Assembly (NCBI GenBank): GCA_963281255.1
Contig: OY725488.1
Span: 3,292,285 to 3,356,284, forward strand
Source of the DNA: Aphrocallistes beatrix
Lineage: Eukaryota > Porifera > Hexactinellida > Sceptrulophora > Aphrocallistidae
Reading direction: 5' to 3'
Length of the DNA: 64,000 bases
This document shows positions 43,971 to 56,110 of the stretch, in pieces. The first letter of the stretch is position 1. Every line of letters begins with the position of its first letter. Under the pieces are notes generated by a model that saw nothing but the letters and a program-made list of their open reading frames with translations, searched no databases and was not told the origin of the DNA. A program made the translations under genes and the position numbers.

Positions 43971-46521
43971 CTATTTTTTTTCAACAAGTTGAGAAATTCT
44001 TGGCTCAGTTTTAGAAAGACAGCATCTTAAATCATGTTCAACCTCCAATCTATTTCGATTCCTCGTTTTAATTGTTAATAGACTGGAGAAACCTGTTTCA
44101 CATAAGTAGGTAGAAGGAAATGGTAGTAGTGCCTTAATTGCGATTTGTGATACCAATGGATAGGTGCGTAACATGGAACACCAAAACTGTGGAACACTCA
44201 TCGTTGAAAATATGGCCTTTGCTCCTGAGTCATTAATTAAATTTATAAATTCTTCTTGGGCATCATCTTGATCATCTGGAATGCAATCTTTTTGCACAAA
44301 AGGGTTTCGAACTAAATTAAAGTCTGATTGTCTAATTTCTGGGAAATATCGCGTAAATTCATCCTTCATAACTTTGAGGTGTAAATAATTGCATCTCTCA
44401 AGTCATCAGGTAATTGATAATCATGGATTTCAATTAAATTTGTGACCCTAGAAAACATGCCCATTCTCCCATCCTCGATTTTCCTTATCCACAGGTCAAG
44501 CATACTTTGGAAAGCAGTTAGCTTCTCCACAAAATCCATAATATAACTTTCTTTTCCTTGTAATGAAAGGTTGAGGATATTTAGCTTTTTCGAAGATATC
44601 AGCGAGATAAGAGAGGGTCAGAAGCCAGGAATTATTATTAAATAGTGCTACTTAATCTTCTTTATTTTGCAACTTGAAAAACTCTTTAACTTCTACATGT
44701 AAATCTAGAAGACGCTTAAGTACATTTCCCTTTGACAGCCAACGAACCTCTGTGTGGTACAAAGCGTTTTGTGTGTTGCATCCAAATCAAGACATAGATT
44801 TTGGAAAAGCCGAGTATTCAGAGCACTTGATTTAATATAATTTACAATTTTGATGCAAACTTGAAAAACACATTTTAATACATCTGGCAATGTTTTTGAT
44901 GCCAATGCTTCTCTATGTATCATACAGTGATTCCCTATAACATACGGTGGAGATTCTTTTATGTGTTTCATGAATCCAGAACGACAACCAAGCATTGCTG
45001 GAGCACCATCTGTGCAAATAGATAATAGTTTTTCGTATTTAAGGCCTTCACGTTCGATAAAGGAACTTACTTTATTGTACTTAGGGCATTCAAAAAGTTC
45101 TCATCTCATATTTGTATCTCAAATGATAGTGAAAATAGGATATTTCCGATTTGTCCATTGTATTCCTTAGGGGATCAGCTTCCAATTTATATATTGGTTT
45201 ATTTTAAAAGGACAATTATTGTGGTTCCTACATTAGATTTTTTGTGCATCGGTTTAGGGTAGTGTCGAAAAGTTGGAATCTCCCCATTGAAAATGGCTTA
45301 AAACTAAATTTGGAGAATAAAAGTTGTGAAAATCGTAGAATAAGGTCATTAAAAGGTTAAATAATTAAGAACCAATGTGAAAAAGTAAACGGGAGGTGTT
45401 CAATAGTATTGCTCGTGTTGAAAAAATATCATGCTACTTTTAGTGGATTTTTTGTCAATTTTCGCCACTCAAAAAGTGGGACAAAAATGGTAGTAAACCA
45501 CTTCAAAACATAGTATTCCCTCAGCCTCAAACTATAATACTTCAGAAAATTCAATCTATATGTTAGTTGATGCGTAGAATTCGATGGAGGGATCAGTTTT
45601 AATCTAAATTTGCTCAGAACTGAAATATATCAAAGGGAACCCGAAAAATCACGTTCAAAGGGACTACCTTAAACCGATGTACAAAAATATAATGTAGGAA
45701 CCACAACAATTGTCCTTGTAAAATAAACCAATATACAAATTGGAAGCTGATCCCCTAAGGAATACAATAGACAAATAGAAAATATCCTATTTTCACTATC
45801 ATTTGAGATACAGATTTGGGATGAGAACTTTTTGAATGCCCTAAGTAAATATCGATTCCACGTGCTTGTAAGTCAAGTTGTTCACAAAATAAAAATTCAT
45901 CTTTAAAATCCAATTTATTGATGTACCGAACAAAAACAAGGAGTTGAGCACATGAAGCAACATATATGGATTCATCCAATTGTAGGCAAAACCATCCTGA
46001 GGGGGATTCTTTCCCCCCAATCTCTCCTTCAACCTGATTCTTAATATCCTCAGAAAGATCCAATATTCGACGCTGCACAGTGTTATCGGACAAAGATATA
46101 GTATTAAGTTTTCTCCAGCATCAGTTCCAATCATAAGGCGTACAACGGCTTTTGTACATGGAAGTATTAATTCTTCTCCGATTGTATGGGGTTTCTTTGC
46201 TTTTGCAATCTGTAATGATACAATATAAGAGGCTTCTAGCTGTTTTGAGCTAGAATGAAAATCACCAGTAGCATCGAGCTTAGTCCTTTTTACAGTGTCT
46301 ACCTTTCGTTGAATGAAAGAAATATCTTTATCCTTACAATCGGAATGTTCCTTTTCAAAATGTCTTTTTAGCTGGAATGGTTTCATAGATTCAGCCGACA
46401 ACACTTTGAAACAAATTACACATTGTGGCTTTTCGATGCCTCCACTGATGATACTGGTAAATCCAAATTTTAAATAGTCTTCGGAGTAAGTTCGCTTTTT
46501 AGTGTTGCTTTTTCCAGCCAT
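43971..46521 (-). pseudogene. ZBED5-type hAT transposase
   Basis: From the ATG at 46521 the frame begins MAGKSNTKKRTYSEDYLKFG and carries a BED-type zinc finger (CVICFKVL, then LKRHFEKEH). After the MITE insertion the reading resumes with CTDGAPAMLG-like sequence, then NHCMIHREALASKTLP (about 44930) and IKSSALNTRLF. The C-terminal hAT dimerisation region (43971-44369) has LLPFPSTYLCETGFSSLLTI. Frameshifts near 44700 and the 765-bp insertion disrupt it. Related proteins have been recruited as host genes, but nothing suggests function here. Confidence 0.85.
45081..45845. mobile_element. Mariner-type MITE with 178-bp inverted repeats
   Basis: 765 bp, starting CTTAGGGCATTCAAAAAG and ending in its exact complement, flanked by TA (45079-45080, 45846-45847). 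The arms are nearly identical over about 178 bp. It interrupts the hAT transposase gene, so it is younger than it. Confidence 0.9.
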
Positions 46522-47279
46522 CTTAAGTGGTTTTTGAAAAATGGATTTCTTAAAAATTGAATTGCGAAGATAAAAATGTGAGATACAGACGGAAATATAT
46601 AAACTAAATATACTTAACTGGAGTATTTATAGACTTAACTTGTGAAATATTCATATGTAATGATTATAGAAATGATTTGTTTCCTATTGTTTAAATTTAA
46701 TCTAGACACCTCAATTTTCAATGGTATGATGCCAGTATTGTCATGAAATATAATAACAATGTCATATACGTAATTAAAATCATCGTAAATGCACCGCGCA
46801 ATATACGGAAAAGTATTTTTAAATCAGCTAAAATGGATAATTTAAACAATTTCTGACTTATTAATCAGTAAATTCTAATAAAGTTATGTAAATTAACTCA
46901 ACTTTTCGCGACCCCTCTAGAAAGCCTTCGCGACCCCCAGGTTGAAAACCCCTGGTTCAGAGTGACATCAACTTTGCATGATAATCTCTAGGTAAATTAA
47001 ATCTATAAAATCATTATTTAGATCACATCCAAGGTTAAAATACGCCAGACTTTAGGTTTTAAAATTGCAAAAATCCCATTTTAGGCTAAAAGGACTACAA
47101 TTTTCTCTCTCACTGCCCAAAATCCTTCAAAGCACTTTAGCGATTTTCAACATTTGAAAGAGGAGACAAATCTACTGGCCCCCGAAAGATCCACTATTGT
47201 GAAATCACGCTGAGTTATGATGGTTAGAAGGATTTAGAACGGACATTTTTGCAAAAAGACATTTCGAACTTTTAATTTT

Positions 47280-47808
47280 AACCATAGCCTCAATATACAT
47301 CCTCACAGTAGACTGAAAATTATGGACCTGGGATGAAGAGTTGCCGATTGAAATAAGACATGATTAGCCGAAAATCCTAAACCATGCAAAAAATACCTTA
47401 TTACCTGTATACAAACATGTCAGAGTGCATATACAGGTATCTGTTAATAAAATTTGATTTGTCACCATATCATTACGCAAGAGTTCATTTAAGGACGATT
47501 TTCGAATTTTCTAAGCTGTTTTAAGCCTACTTCTTAATGTTATTAAGTCATGGTTTTTATATAACCAAGATTACTACTAGTCGATTTGAAAAATTTAAAT
47601 TTTCCAATGATGTTTCTAATTCCTGCGTTTCTATTGTAAATCATTTTGGACAGTTTCAAATCACCTGTTTCCCAATGATATGATTAATCGAAAATTTGAC
47701 AACGAATTTATATACTTTGATGCGATGTTAAAATATACATTATGGTCGGCTCTAAATAGTTAATGATTTTAAACTGATTGTGTATTAATCTATTCGGTTA
47801 TTTCACTG
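47280..47808. repeat. Deleted copy of the 1.1-kb foldback element
   Basis: Matches the left arm of 14735-15853 (CACAGTAGACTGAAAATTATGG) and then part of the right arm (TCGAAAATTTGACAACG), with the centre missing. No coding sequence. Confidence 0.7.
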
Positions 47809-48230
47809 CAGGGGTTTCCAACCAGTGGGTCACGAGAAATTTACTTTATTATCCAAACATCTATACAATAACTACTTAGAATTAGTGTCTGGTGTTCTCA
47901 TTATATTTGATTATACTAGTTAGAATTACTAATAGACCTTCCAATTACTTTGTATTTGCAAGCTATTTTGTGGCATACGACAGTATTATTAATCGAAAAA
48001 ATCAAGACATATCAACGTGTGATATTGTAAAAAGTATAACATTGTATGCAAGCTTTAATATACAGTAGAAAGTCAGTTATCTGAACGTGATGGAACCAAA
48101 GGGGATTCGGGTAAGTGAAATGTTCGGATACTTGTTCTAAAAACTAGACTTCAGATAAATGACTTTCTACTATAGTAAATATAATTTATGTTGAACTGAG
48201 AATAATTTATTTAATATATTAGTAGTTGAG
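47809..48230. mobile_element. Probable hAT-type MITE, decayed right end
   Basis: The left end, CAGGGGTTTCCAACC, pairs loosely with GTTGAGAAACAC near 48225. No duplication could be confirmed. It holds a pogo-type MITE. Confidence 0.4.
48063..48172. mobile_element. Short pogo-type MITE
   Basis: 110 bp with ends CAGTAGAAAGTCAGTTATC and its near-complement, flanked by TA. A further matching right end lies at 48420-48456 (complement of CAGTAGAACTTCAGTTATC), so a longer ancestral element is possible. Confidence 0.7.
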
Positions 48231-48494
48231 AAACACTTTTTTAAAAGTGAAGCGAACCAGAAATGTTATGTGCTACGTATTTCTATGGAATACTTAATTT
48301 TTTGGGTTCGATTAATTGCATATTATGATGTCTCTTATCGAGAGTAGTTAGAAATTTGTTGTTTTAAATTATCTTGGCTCAAGTAGGATAATTTCCAAAT
48401 TGTTTACAATTATTAGTTTGGAAAACCGAGGGGTTTGGATAACTGAAGTTCTACTGTATGCAAGTTTATTTGCTTAGTTCCAATATATCTTGCT

Positions 48495-48870
48495 CTTTTC
48501 GGTTAAATGGCTATGAAACGCGCTCCTAGATGTGATTATTCAGATGATTATCTCCAATTTGGATCTACCAGTTTTGTGCATGCTAACTTCAGCCATGATA
48601 AAATCGGGACGCGATAGAAAAGTATATATGGATTTCCAAAAAGCGCGACATAATGGGGAAGTTCCATGTAAAAACGGGACATTAACGAAAATAATACTAT
48701 CAGAAGGGATAAAAACTGGACAGTTGGCATGTATACAGTTAGTAACGGAAGGTATTGAAAAGCCATAATGCGTGATATATCTTAAAGTTTTATCTGAAGA
48801 GTTCATGAAGCCGTTCTAGCATAAGGGACATGGAAAGGAACATCCAATATTCAAGATAAATAGCATAATG
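48495..48870 (+). pseudogene. ZBED5-type BED finger fragment, split by an insertion
   Basis: The plus strand reads YSDDYLQFGSTSF, then about 180 bp of foreign sequence, then GIEKP, a stop, CVIYLKVLSEEFMKPF. These match the start of the transposase at 46521 before and after the break. No other part of the gene is present. Confidence 0.6.
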
Positions 48871-49763
48871 TATTAGATGTACGTACACTAACTTAAGTAA
48901 ATTATATTATTAGAAAGGTATTTGAGATAATATTGATTCAAGTAACTATTAGCCAGGACAGGTCTATTGAAAAATACAAACAAACAAACAAAATAATGCA
49001 TTTTAGAACTGGGCAACTATACAATATTATAGTCGGCACAGTAAAATCTTCTCTTCTCATTATTAAAGAAAAACGAAAATTCACAAAATTCCCGAAAATT
49101 TCCAGGTCTTATAAATTCCCGGAAAGTTTCCCACCCTTTACAACCCTATCCATAATCAAAGAATCTGATTTAAGGTGACAAACCCTCAAAAAATCTTAAT
49201 TCAACAAATGTACACAAGGCCGTTTATGGATCGTATAAGAATTGATGCATAGTAGTTTCAAACTAGGAATAAAAATATGAAGTTATTGTTACTCAAAGAA
49301 TAAATCCTAGGAACAATACAAATCCGAAATTGGGTCAGTTTGCATAACTACTACACTATTGACTCGGATCAAGTTGATTTAACTATTTAATTTTCATTTG
49401 TGAAATTTGCACGATCTAGTAGCGATTTTGTTAAACCATTCATAAGGAAATTTAGGGGCAAATAATCTTCAGTTTCTACATTTTATTCGAAAATCGGCTC
49501 CGCTAATAGCTTAATAATACTATGCATTTTATGACATGTTTGCAATTCAAATATGTTTATATTCTGAGTTATTGTGAATTTACTAATGCCACCAATTGAC
49601 AAACTTAAATAATAGATGTCGAAATAGAGTGAATTTCACAAAAAATCAGCTCTAAATGGAGTATTAAATATTAATTAAAATTGAATTCGGAATTTGGAAG
49701 GTATCAAATGTGAATTCATGCGATAACATGCATGGGCTAAGCACTCAAATTTCTGGATGGTAA
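48871..49763. other. Gene-free stretch
   Basis: No gene recognised. A palindromic phrase around 49090-49135 (ATTCCCGAAAATTTCC, then AATTCCCGGAAAGTTTCC) is seen. Confidence 0.3.
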
Positions 49764-49767
49764 TTAA

Positions 49768-51666
49768 GGATACCGCCCACGAAAAACCATTAGCTTTGGC
49801 TTGCAGCATACGATGAAATGGGAGCTATAAGAGATGTTAAGCGTGGGCACGTATCTCCACCTAGAAATACTTACGCATTCCCGCTTTTGATTCTCATTTC
49901 AAGTTTTTGAGATACAGTGTCTCAAAGTCATTCAAAATATTTTTTAGGACATGCCAAGAAAATAAATGCCTCCAAAATCGAAACATAGATAGTCTATCAT
50001 ATTTACCACCTCATTGGACCAAAATAAAGTTAAAATGACAAAAATTGTAAATTTTAGATGTCTGAAAAAAAGTGCCCAAAATCACCAAAACGTTTTATTT
50101 TTGGTAAATCAGCTATAATATCACTAAGTTATGAGAGCATAATGATATGGAATACCTGTTGAAAATTTCAAACCTCTATCTTAACCCAATTTTGAAATTT
50201 TGAAGTCCCGAGATATAGTGAATTTAAGTTTACCTGTATATGGCTTCACTTGTATAGAAAATGGCTGGGAAACATCCGCGATATCGGGACACTGTGTCCC
50301 CAGTAGGCATTCAACGGTTAAATGTTAAGAACAATGTAAAATGAGTTATTAAGGATAAATAAAAGCATTCACAAGCATTTATACTGATGATTTAGATATC
50401 TTCCAACCAAATTTGGGGAAAATAGCAAAAGTACACTGAAAATCCAAAAATTTGTTTAAAGCCCTAAACCCGGAATATTTTGAGATAATTGTGAATAATA
50501 ATACATATTTCTAGCACTACAAAGTACAATCTATCAGTTTAGAATGAATAAAGAGCTTCTAAAAAGTATATTAGGGTGTTAGACGAGGTCTACGACTTTT
50601 AGTTTCCAAGTTAGGAATTTGAAAAATGCAACGTCATCACATGATAAATATCCAAAAACTTAACATTCCATAGGATGTAGTGCAATGATTATCAATGAAT
50701 CATATATATACCGTTATAAAAAGTATATTAGGATTTGAGAACTAAGAATCAGGGCTTATCTTTACAGAAATAGGGAGATAACTCTTTTTGGACTCTAAAT
50801 GGGGGGGGAAGGGAGGGGCTTTCACCGAATCTGGGAGCTTCAAGCCCAGAACTTCAAAAATAATTATGAAAAGTACTCCAATTTTTATGTACACATTATT
50901 GACAACAATTGTATTGATAATTTACCAAAATAGCCATACTTGGACACATATTTCATGATTAGATTCGCCATTTTCTAATATATTCAAAGTTCTCTATATA
51001 ATTTGTATCAATAAAGTGAATGAGAAATGGAGAAATATTTATTTTTTGACAAAGAGATGTTTGAGGAACCTATATATTATCCTATATATCCTTTTATTTA
51101 TGATTATAATTGATTAGATATCTTCAATAGTTTTAAGATATGATGACATCGGACTTTTCCGGGACCATAGAGAGGTATTATGCCCGAACTTTATCTATAA
51201 TAAGCGAGAACTCATGAATAAATGGTCGGATCTGAATAATTTTTATAAAAAATGATCATAATTTTATCTGATACAATTGTCGTTAAATATCTGATATCAT
51301 ACCCGTCATTACACGATCATTATAGAAACTAACTCCATTAAAGAGCAATTTTAATTTGATTTGATTGGCCTTTCTTCTATATCTTTGTGTTATATAAATT
51401 CCAAAGTAGTCAAAACAATGTTGAGGCCTATATCATTAAAAATATAAAATAACTAACAAACTATTTAATCAATGCGTCGAAAAACTTCTAATAGTTTTCA
51501 ATTTTTAGTATGCTTAACTTTAGGGAGTTAACTCATAAAAATCAAAATAAATACCGTCCCATTCGTACTATTTAATGGTATACCACTCATTAATACAGGA
51601 GTTAAACAATGAAAAATTATGCCGTTTTTTTTTTACTTCAGGCAAAGTTTTTCGCGGGCGGTATCC
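49768..51666. mobile_element. Complete TTAA-type element (GGATACC family), uninterrupted
   Basis: 1899 bp, starting GGATACCGCCCACGAAAAA and ending CGCGGGCGGTATCC, flanked by TTAA (49764-49767, 51667-51670). It aligns with 17541-20740 outside the Tc1 insert. No transposase, so it is a non-autonomous family member. Confidence 0.88.
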
Positions 51667-51670
51667 TTAA

Positions 51671-52597
51671 GAACTGTGTCTGCATAGGTATTATAGACGG
51701 TATCTTAGTAAACGTTTTTGCATCACCTTCTCAACCAAGGCCATCATAAATAACGTCCCGCTCAAGTCTCTATATTACAAAATAGATGGTGCCAAATCGC
51801 TCTTCAGAGGCACTGTAGACTATTCACCATACTTAGCGGGCAAGTGACTTTATGAGGTCGACATTTGTCAAATTTCTGACAATTCTTTGCTCCTCTAACT
51901 GGTTGGAATATTGAGTGCATAAGCTACAGCTTTTACAAGCCAAATCATAAGCAATAATTTTTCTAGGCTAATAGAAATCGCAGCTACAAAATAGTATCAG
52001 GAATTGGCCACCAGCGCCTGTTTGATCTTTTCCCTATATTCTCCCCCCCCATCGAAGGAAACAATATCATCGACTAAACCAATTCTTTGTGACACATTGT
52101 GCCACTAACGCCATCATACATAGTGGCATTAATTCATATGTGGCATAGTGGTAGTAAATGTTCAAATATTTATGCTTAAAGGAGAGTAATTGATTTGAGA
52201 GTTTACAAGGTTTATAATTTAAATGTGAAGAAAAAGAATTTCAAGCCACAATTAGTGTATTTGTTACAGATTATAAATATTGATGACTTCATTAATAGAT
52301 TAGTTCTACTACTATTTTGATGGAAAATATCGAGGTGCACGATAATTTTTTGTAGGGGAATATAAGAGCTTTATGAATATGAAAATATTTTTCAAAAACA
52401 TTATATGTTATTGAAACTAGCTTTTTAGAATCAAATTTTGATTAACCTTGACCGGAATTTACCTGAATTCTCCAAAGGATTTCAATAGTTTAATTAATTT
52501 AATTAATTTTACCAGTTATGATATAGCTGATTCTTAGGAAAAGATATAAAGAATAATCATCAAAAAGTTTAGAGAAGAACATAGAAAGAAACTAAAC
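51671..52597. other. Intergenic stretch downstream of the eIF4G gene
   Basis: No gene. Bases 52095-52280 resemble 9287-9450 downstream of the SAPS gene. Confidence 0.3.
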
Positions 52598-52603
52598 TTT
52601 ATT
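52598..52603 (-). promoter_or_regulatory. Candidate polyadenylation signal of the eIF4G gene
   Basis: AATAAA on the minus strand, about 50 bp beyond the stop codon, a plausible distance. Confidence 0.4.
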
Positions 52604-52653
52604 AAATAATTATCAAATTAAATTTCATTATCCTAACATACAGACTCTATACA

Positions 52654-55600
52654 TTAAGAGTTCATTGATAACTTGATCAATTGAATAATTTCTTCATCAA
52701 TTTGGAAATTTTTAATTATTGCACCTAAAAGATCATTTGTAAAAGATTTTCTAGAACAAAAGATAGATATCAGTGGTTTCAAAATTTCATTTGCATATTT
52801 TTGCTCAGGATTGTTTTGAATTCCAATAAAAATACTTTGGATAATTGTCGAATGAAATTCAGTAGGCAAATTAGAAATGACTGAATTTAACTCGTTTAAT
52901 AAATATTTATGTGAAAAATCAGGAGAGTCATAGAAGAATATGAAAATTTGAATTAGAAAATTAGGCTTATTATAAATATCGACATTAAACTTTGAAAAAA
53001 GATCTTGTATGGAAGAGTCCTCCAAAACTTCCCCAAATGCTTTCAGTTCTATCATACTAGATTTGAGAATTTGAGAGTACTTTAGAGAGAGTATTAGATC
53101 ATTAAAAAATAGCGTATTTTTGAGCTTGACCATTGCTAACAAGTTAACTGATAAATAATCATCAGAATGTTTAACTTTATCAAGGAGAACATTCCTAAAT
53201 TTGGTATAAAACGAATCGATAAATAATGAACAGAATTCTTCAAAATGCCTAATAATCAAATCGTGAAATAAAGAAACTACAGATAGATCTTGGCAAGAAT
53301 ATAAAGATACCAATACTTCAATTATAAAATCAAAAATTAAGGGGCAATCCTCCGATATATCATCAGTGTCTATCATTACCAAAATTTGAATCACGCCATG
53401 GACGAAACTTTCGTTTGTAATCAGACGCTGAACTAAACATTCAGATAATAATTCAATAAGTGAAAATCTTAATTTCCCCCCCGAAACATTAAGGGAATAA
53501 AAAAATCCACAAATAACAGTAGAAATCGTGCTTGGAGGGTCTAGATTCTCCAAATATTGGATAACCTCATCCATATCTTTTAAATGTTCATATTCTTTGA
53601 GAATTGATATTGAATTTTTTATAATTTCAGATTGAGGGATTTCCAATTTGGTTTCACTCTTGGAAGTCGACTGCGAAATAGGAGTGGGTTTCAAAGAAAT
53701 TGACTCAGTATTTTCATTGTTAGACCAGTTGACAATAGGACGAAACGACCTTTGAGAATTTAAATTTTTCAATGAAGGAAGGTGAGAAGAAGGAAATTTA
53801 GGAAGAATACTTTGTGTTGAAACCGAATTTGAATCAGAATTTGAATCACTTGGGGAATGAAATGTAGTAGAGAGATTTCTTTGCTGATGAAAAGATTTTG
53901 CGTCAGAATGCCTTGAATCAAATTGATGGAGTTCATCCAAGGTTTTAGGTTTTTCATTTTCTCTTCTTTCAACCCATTCATTTAACCTTAAGTCGACTAA
54001 ATTCATTAATAAATATTTAACACGGGTCGACATAAATCCTCTCTTCATTAGGTGCTGAATTCTCTCGAAATACTGATCTATACGATCTTTAGCTTCAGGT
54101 TTATCAAGATCCTTTCCAACGACAGTAAATAGCCTACATAAAGCTTCTAAATAATCATCAGTTGGACGCCCTTTGAGAAGCCTCACAGTACATTCATGTA
54201 TTATGTTTTCTGATAACATATTAAGTCTATAAAGTTCACCAATCAAACGAACATTCCCCAAGGAATGTTTATGAACTTGCTTTTCTTTAATATAATATTC
54301 TTCTTCAAGTAAGTTTCGTTTTACATTATCATTACACTCTTCAATTTTGCATTTCATTTTTATTAGAGATTCATTATCATCTTTATCTTTTTCAAATTCT
54401 TGCTGGCATATTGTTAAGAGGCAACGGCGGAAAGTAACGTGTTTTGATTCGGGATTCTGATTTTCTAAATTTGAGTTTTCCTCACTTATGAATATCTTTG
54501 CCATATCATTACATAATCTTGCATAAAATTCGCAATAGGTAGGTTCATTTATCGACTTTTTGAATATACAATGAATAAAGTTTTCTAGGTGATCTTTAGT
54601 TTGAGCAGTACTAACTAGGTCAATTGCTTCCTTTGAAAGTTTCTCATAATTTTCTGGAGTGATAAGATTCAATATCCAAGTAAGTTTTTCAATTAAATTA
54701 ACTTTATCACGTGCTTTTGGGGTGAATACAGTTGGACTTTGAAACGTTTGGGATAAATTGGACGAGCAATAATAAAATGGTTCTGCAGAAGTCCAAGGGA
54801 ATATTTTTGAAGATTCTAGACTCGAATTCGGCATTTTTGGATTAGAAATAATATCATCACGAATTTGTAAAATAGTTTCTCTTGGATAAACAAGAGGATG
54901 TTCAGCTACTAATTGACTAACAGGTGGAATGGAATTCATTACATCATCGGACGGAACGCTCTTTATGACATCAAATTTATCTATACAAATATCGTTTTCT
55001 GATTCCGATTTAGAGTTAGAAAAAATCATTGTTTGGACAGTGTTAGGCTCAATGACAATTGGATGATCAGTATCATCTATATTTTGATCCACTTCTGACA
55101 CTGACAAATGTCCGATATTATGACCTGCATTAGAATCTCTGTCAGGTCTAAGATCTGGATTTATTACAGTAATTAAGGATTCTTCAACCTTATTCTTAAA
55201 TTCATCTTTGATCTTTGTTTCGGGGGAAAGTTGATCTGGTTTGCTCGCAGCAGAAGCAATCCGTTGAAAGAATTCTTGTTTAATTTTTAACACTTCTTGT
55301 TTAGGAATCTCTTGGTCATCTGTGAAATCTCGGATGCTTTCACATCCTAAAGGTGGACATGGTTTAACAAAATTTATTTCTTTCTTCGTATTTGGATCAA
55401 TTATCTGAATTGGTTTATTCTCCCGCTTTTTAAAAGCTTGGTCTTGTTTATTATGTGATGTATTTGGTGGAGGATAAAAAGGTGAATATGGAGAAGACAG
55501 ACGATTTGGAGGAGGTGAAGTGATCGGAGATAAATGAAGCTGTAAATCTGGAGTACCGGAAGAGTAAGGAGTATTTGGTGTAAAGGATGGATAAATAAAA

Positions 55601-55659
55601 GGATAAGGAATAGGCAAAGGATAAGGGATATTTGAGTATCTCTTATCTGCCATCTTCAT
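52654..55659 (-). CDS. EIF4G: eIF4G-type translation initiation scaffold
   Basis: A 1001-residue uninterrupted frame. eIF4G bridges the cap-binding protein eIF4E, the helicase eIF4A and eIF3 in the cytoplasm. Residues 1-80 are Pro/Tyr-rich. KPIQIIDPNTKKEI (82-95) matches a short conserved eIF4G motif. YPRETILQI (258-266) aligns with the eIF4E-binding YxxxxL motif but has Ile for the key Leu. The MIF4G domain runs about 315-570 with NLITPENYEKLS, QKEFEKD-like and GNVRLIGELYRLNML. An MA3-like domain lies at about 675-800 (EYEHLKDMDEVIQYLENL). The last 200 residues are helical and do not clearly match a W2 domain. The start is the first ATG; a second ATG is two codons on. The protein is shorter than vertebrate eIF4G1 (about 1600) and has no introns, unusual for an animal gene. 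Confidence 0.87.
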   Translation of the reverse strand: MKMADKRYSNIPYPLPIPYPFIYPSFTPNTPYSSGTPDLQLHLSPITSPPPNRLSSPYSPFYPPPNTSHNKQDQAFKKRENKPIQIIDPNTKKEINFVKPCPPLGCESIRDFTDDQEIPKQEVLKIKQEFFQRIASAASKPDQLSPETKIKDEFKNKVEESLITVINPDLRPDRDSNAGHNIGHLSVSEVDQNIDDTDHPIVIEPNTVQTMIFSNSKSESENDICIDKFDVIKSVPSDDVMNSIPPVSQLVAEHPLVYPRETILQIRDDIISNPKMPNSSLESSKIFPWTSAEPFYYCSSNLSQTFQSPTVFTPKARDKVNLIEKLTWILNLITPENYEKLSKEAIDLVSTAQTKDHLENFIHCIFKKSINEPTYCEFYARLCNDMAKIFISEENSNLENQNPESKHVTFRRCLLTICQQEFEKDKDDNESLIKMKCKIEECNDNVKRNLLEEEYYIKEKQVHKHSLGNVRLIGELYRLNMLSENIIHECTVRLLKGRPTDDYLEALCRLFTVVGKDLDKPEAKDRIDQYFERIQHLMKRGFMSTRVKYLLMNLVDLRLNEWVERRENEKPKTLDELHQFDSRHSDAKSFHQQRNLSTTFHSPSDSNSDSNSVSTQSILPKFPSSHLPSLKNLNSQRSFRPIVNWSNNENTESISLKPTPISQSTSKSETKLEIPQSEIIKNSISILKEYEHLKDMDEVIQYLENLDPPSTISTVICGFFYSLNVSGGKLRFSLIELLSECLVQRLITNESFVHGVIQILVMIDTDDISEDCPLIFDFIIEVLVSLYSCQDLSVVSLFHDLIIRHFEEFCSLFIDSFYTKFRNVLLDKVKHSDDYLSVNLLAMVKLKNTLFFNDLILSLKYSQILKSSMIELKAFGEVLEDSSIQDLFSKFNVDIYNKPNFLIQIFIFFYDSPDFSHKYLLNELNSVISNLPTEFHSTIIQSIFIGIQNNPEQKYANEILKPLISIFCSRKSFTNDLLGAIIKNFQIDEEIIQLIKLSMNS

Positions 55660-56102
55660 GATAAAAAAAGACCGTAAAATTGATTAACTATGATATGAAC
55701 TATAAACAAAAAATAAAAGTCAAAATATCAGTTAACATGTACTATGGATTTTGCTGACTCATTCCTGGTCATTTAGGGGAGGGGAAAGCTTAGAAATATT
55801 GGGTCCATGCCAAAAATAGAATGGTTCCAGGTCATTAGTGGGTTTTAATTCAAGAATTCAAAACTTAGGGTAATAATAATTCAAAAGAAGGAAAACAGAA
55901 ATATTAACTGACTCGCATAAACAATTCTGGATAAATATTATATAATGCTCATGCAGTAACCTAATATTAGGAAACTATAAATGATTCTTACTATGAACTT
56001 GAGTCTGGATCAGTGCTGTCAATTGAGTTCAATGATTTCCTGAAGAATGTGCACAAATTTTAATGAAAATTCAAGCATTTGACAATGATTTTTAAAAGGT
56101 AC
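55660..56102. other. Upstream flank of the eIF4G gene
   Basis: The promoter presumably lies here; no clear core element is seen. Bases 55740-55840 resemble 3985-4075, an unclassified dispersed repeat. Confidence 0.35.
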
Positions 56103-56110
56103 ATCTCCTC

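Larger units (their letters stand above)
43795..46954 (-). mobile_element. ZBED5-type hAT element
   Basis: The left end reads CAGGGGTTTTTAACC and the right end GGTTGAAAACCCCTG, hAT-type inverted repeats. GTTCAGA occurs close outside both ends but offset, so the duplication is unclear. It encodes a broken transposase and carries a mariner-type MITE. Confidence 0.8.
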
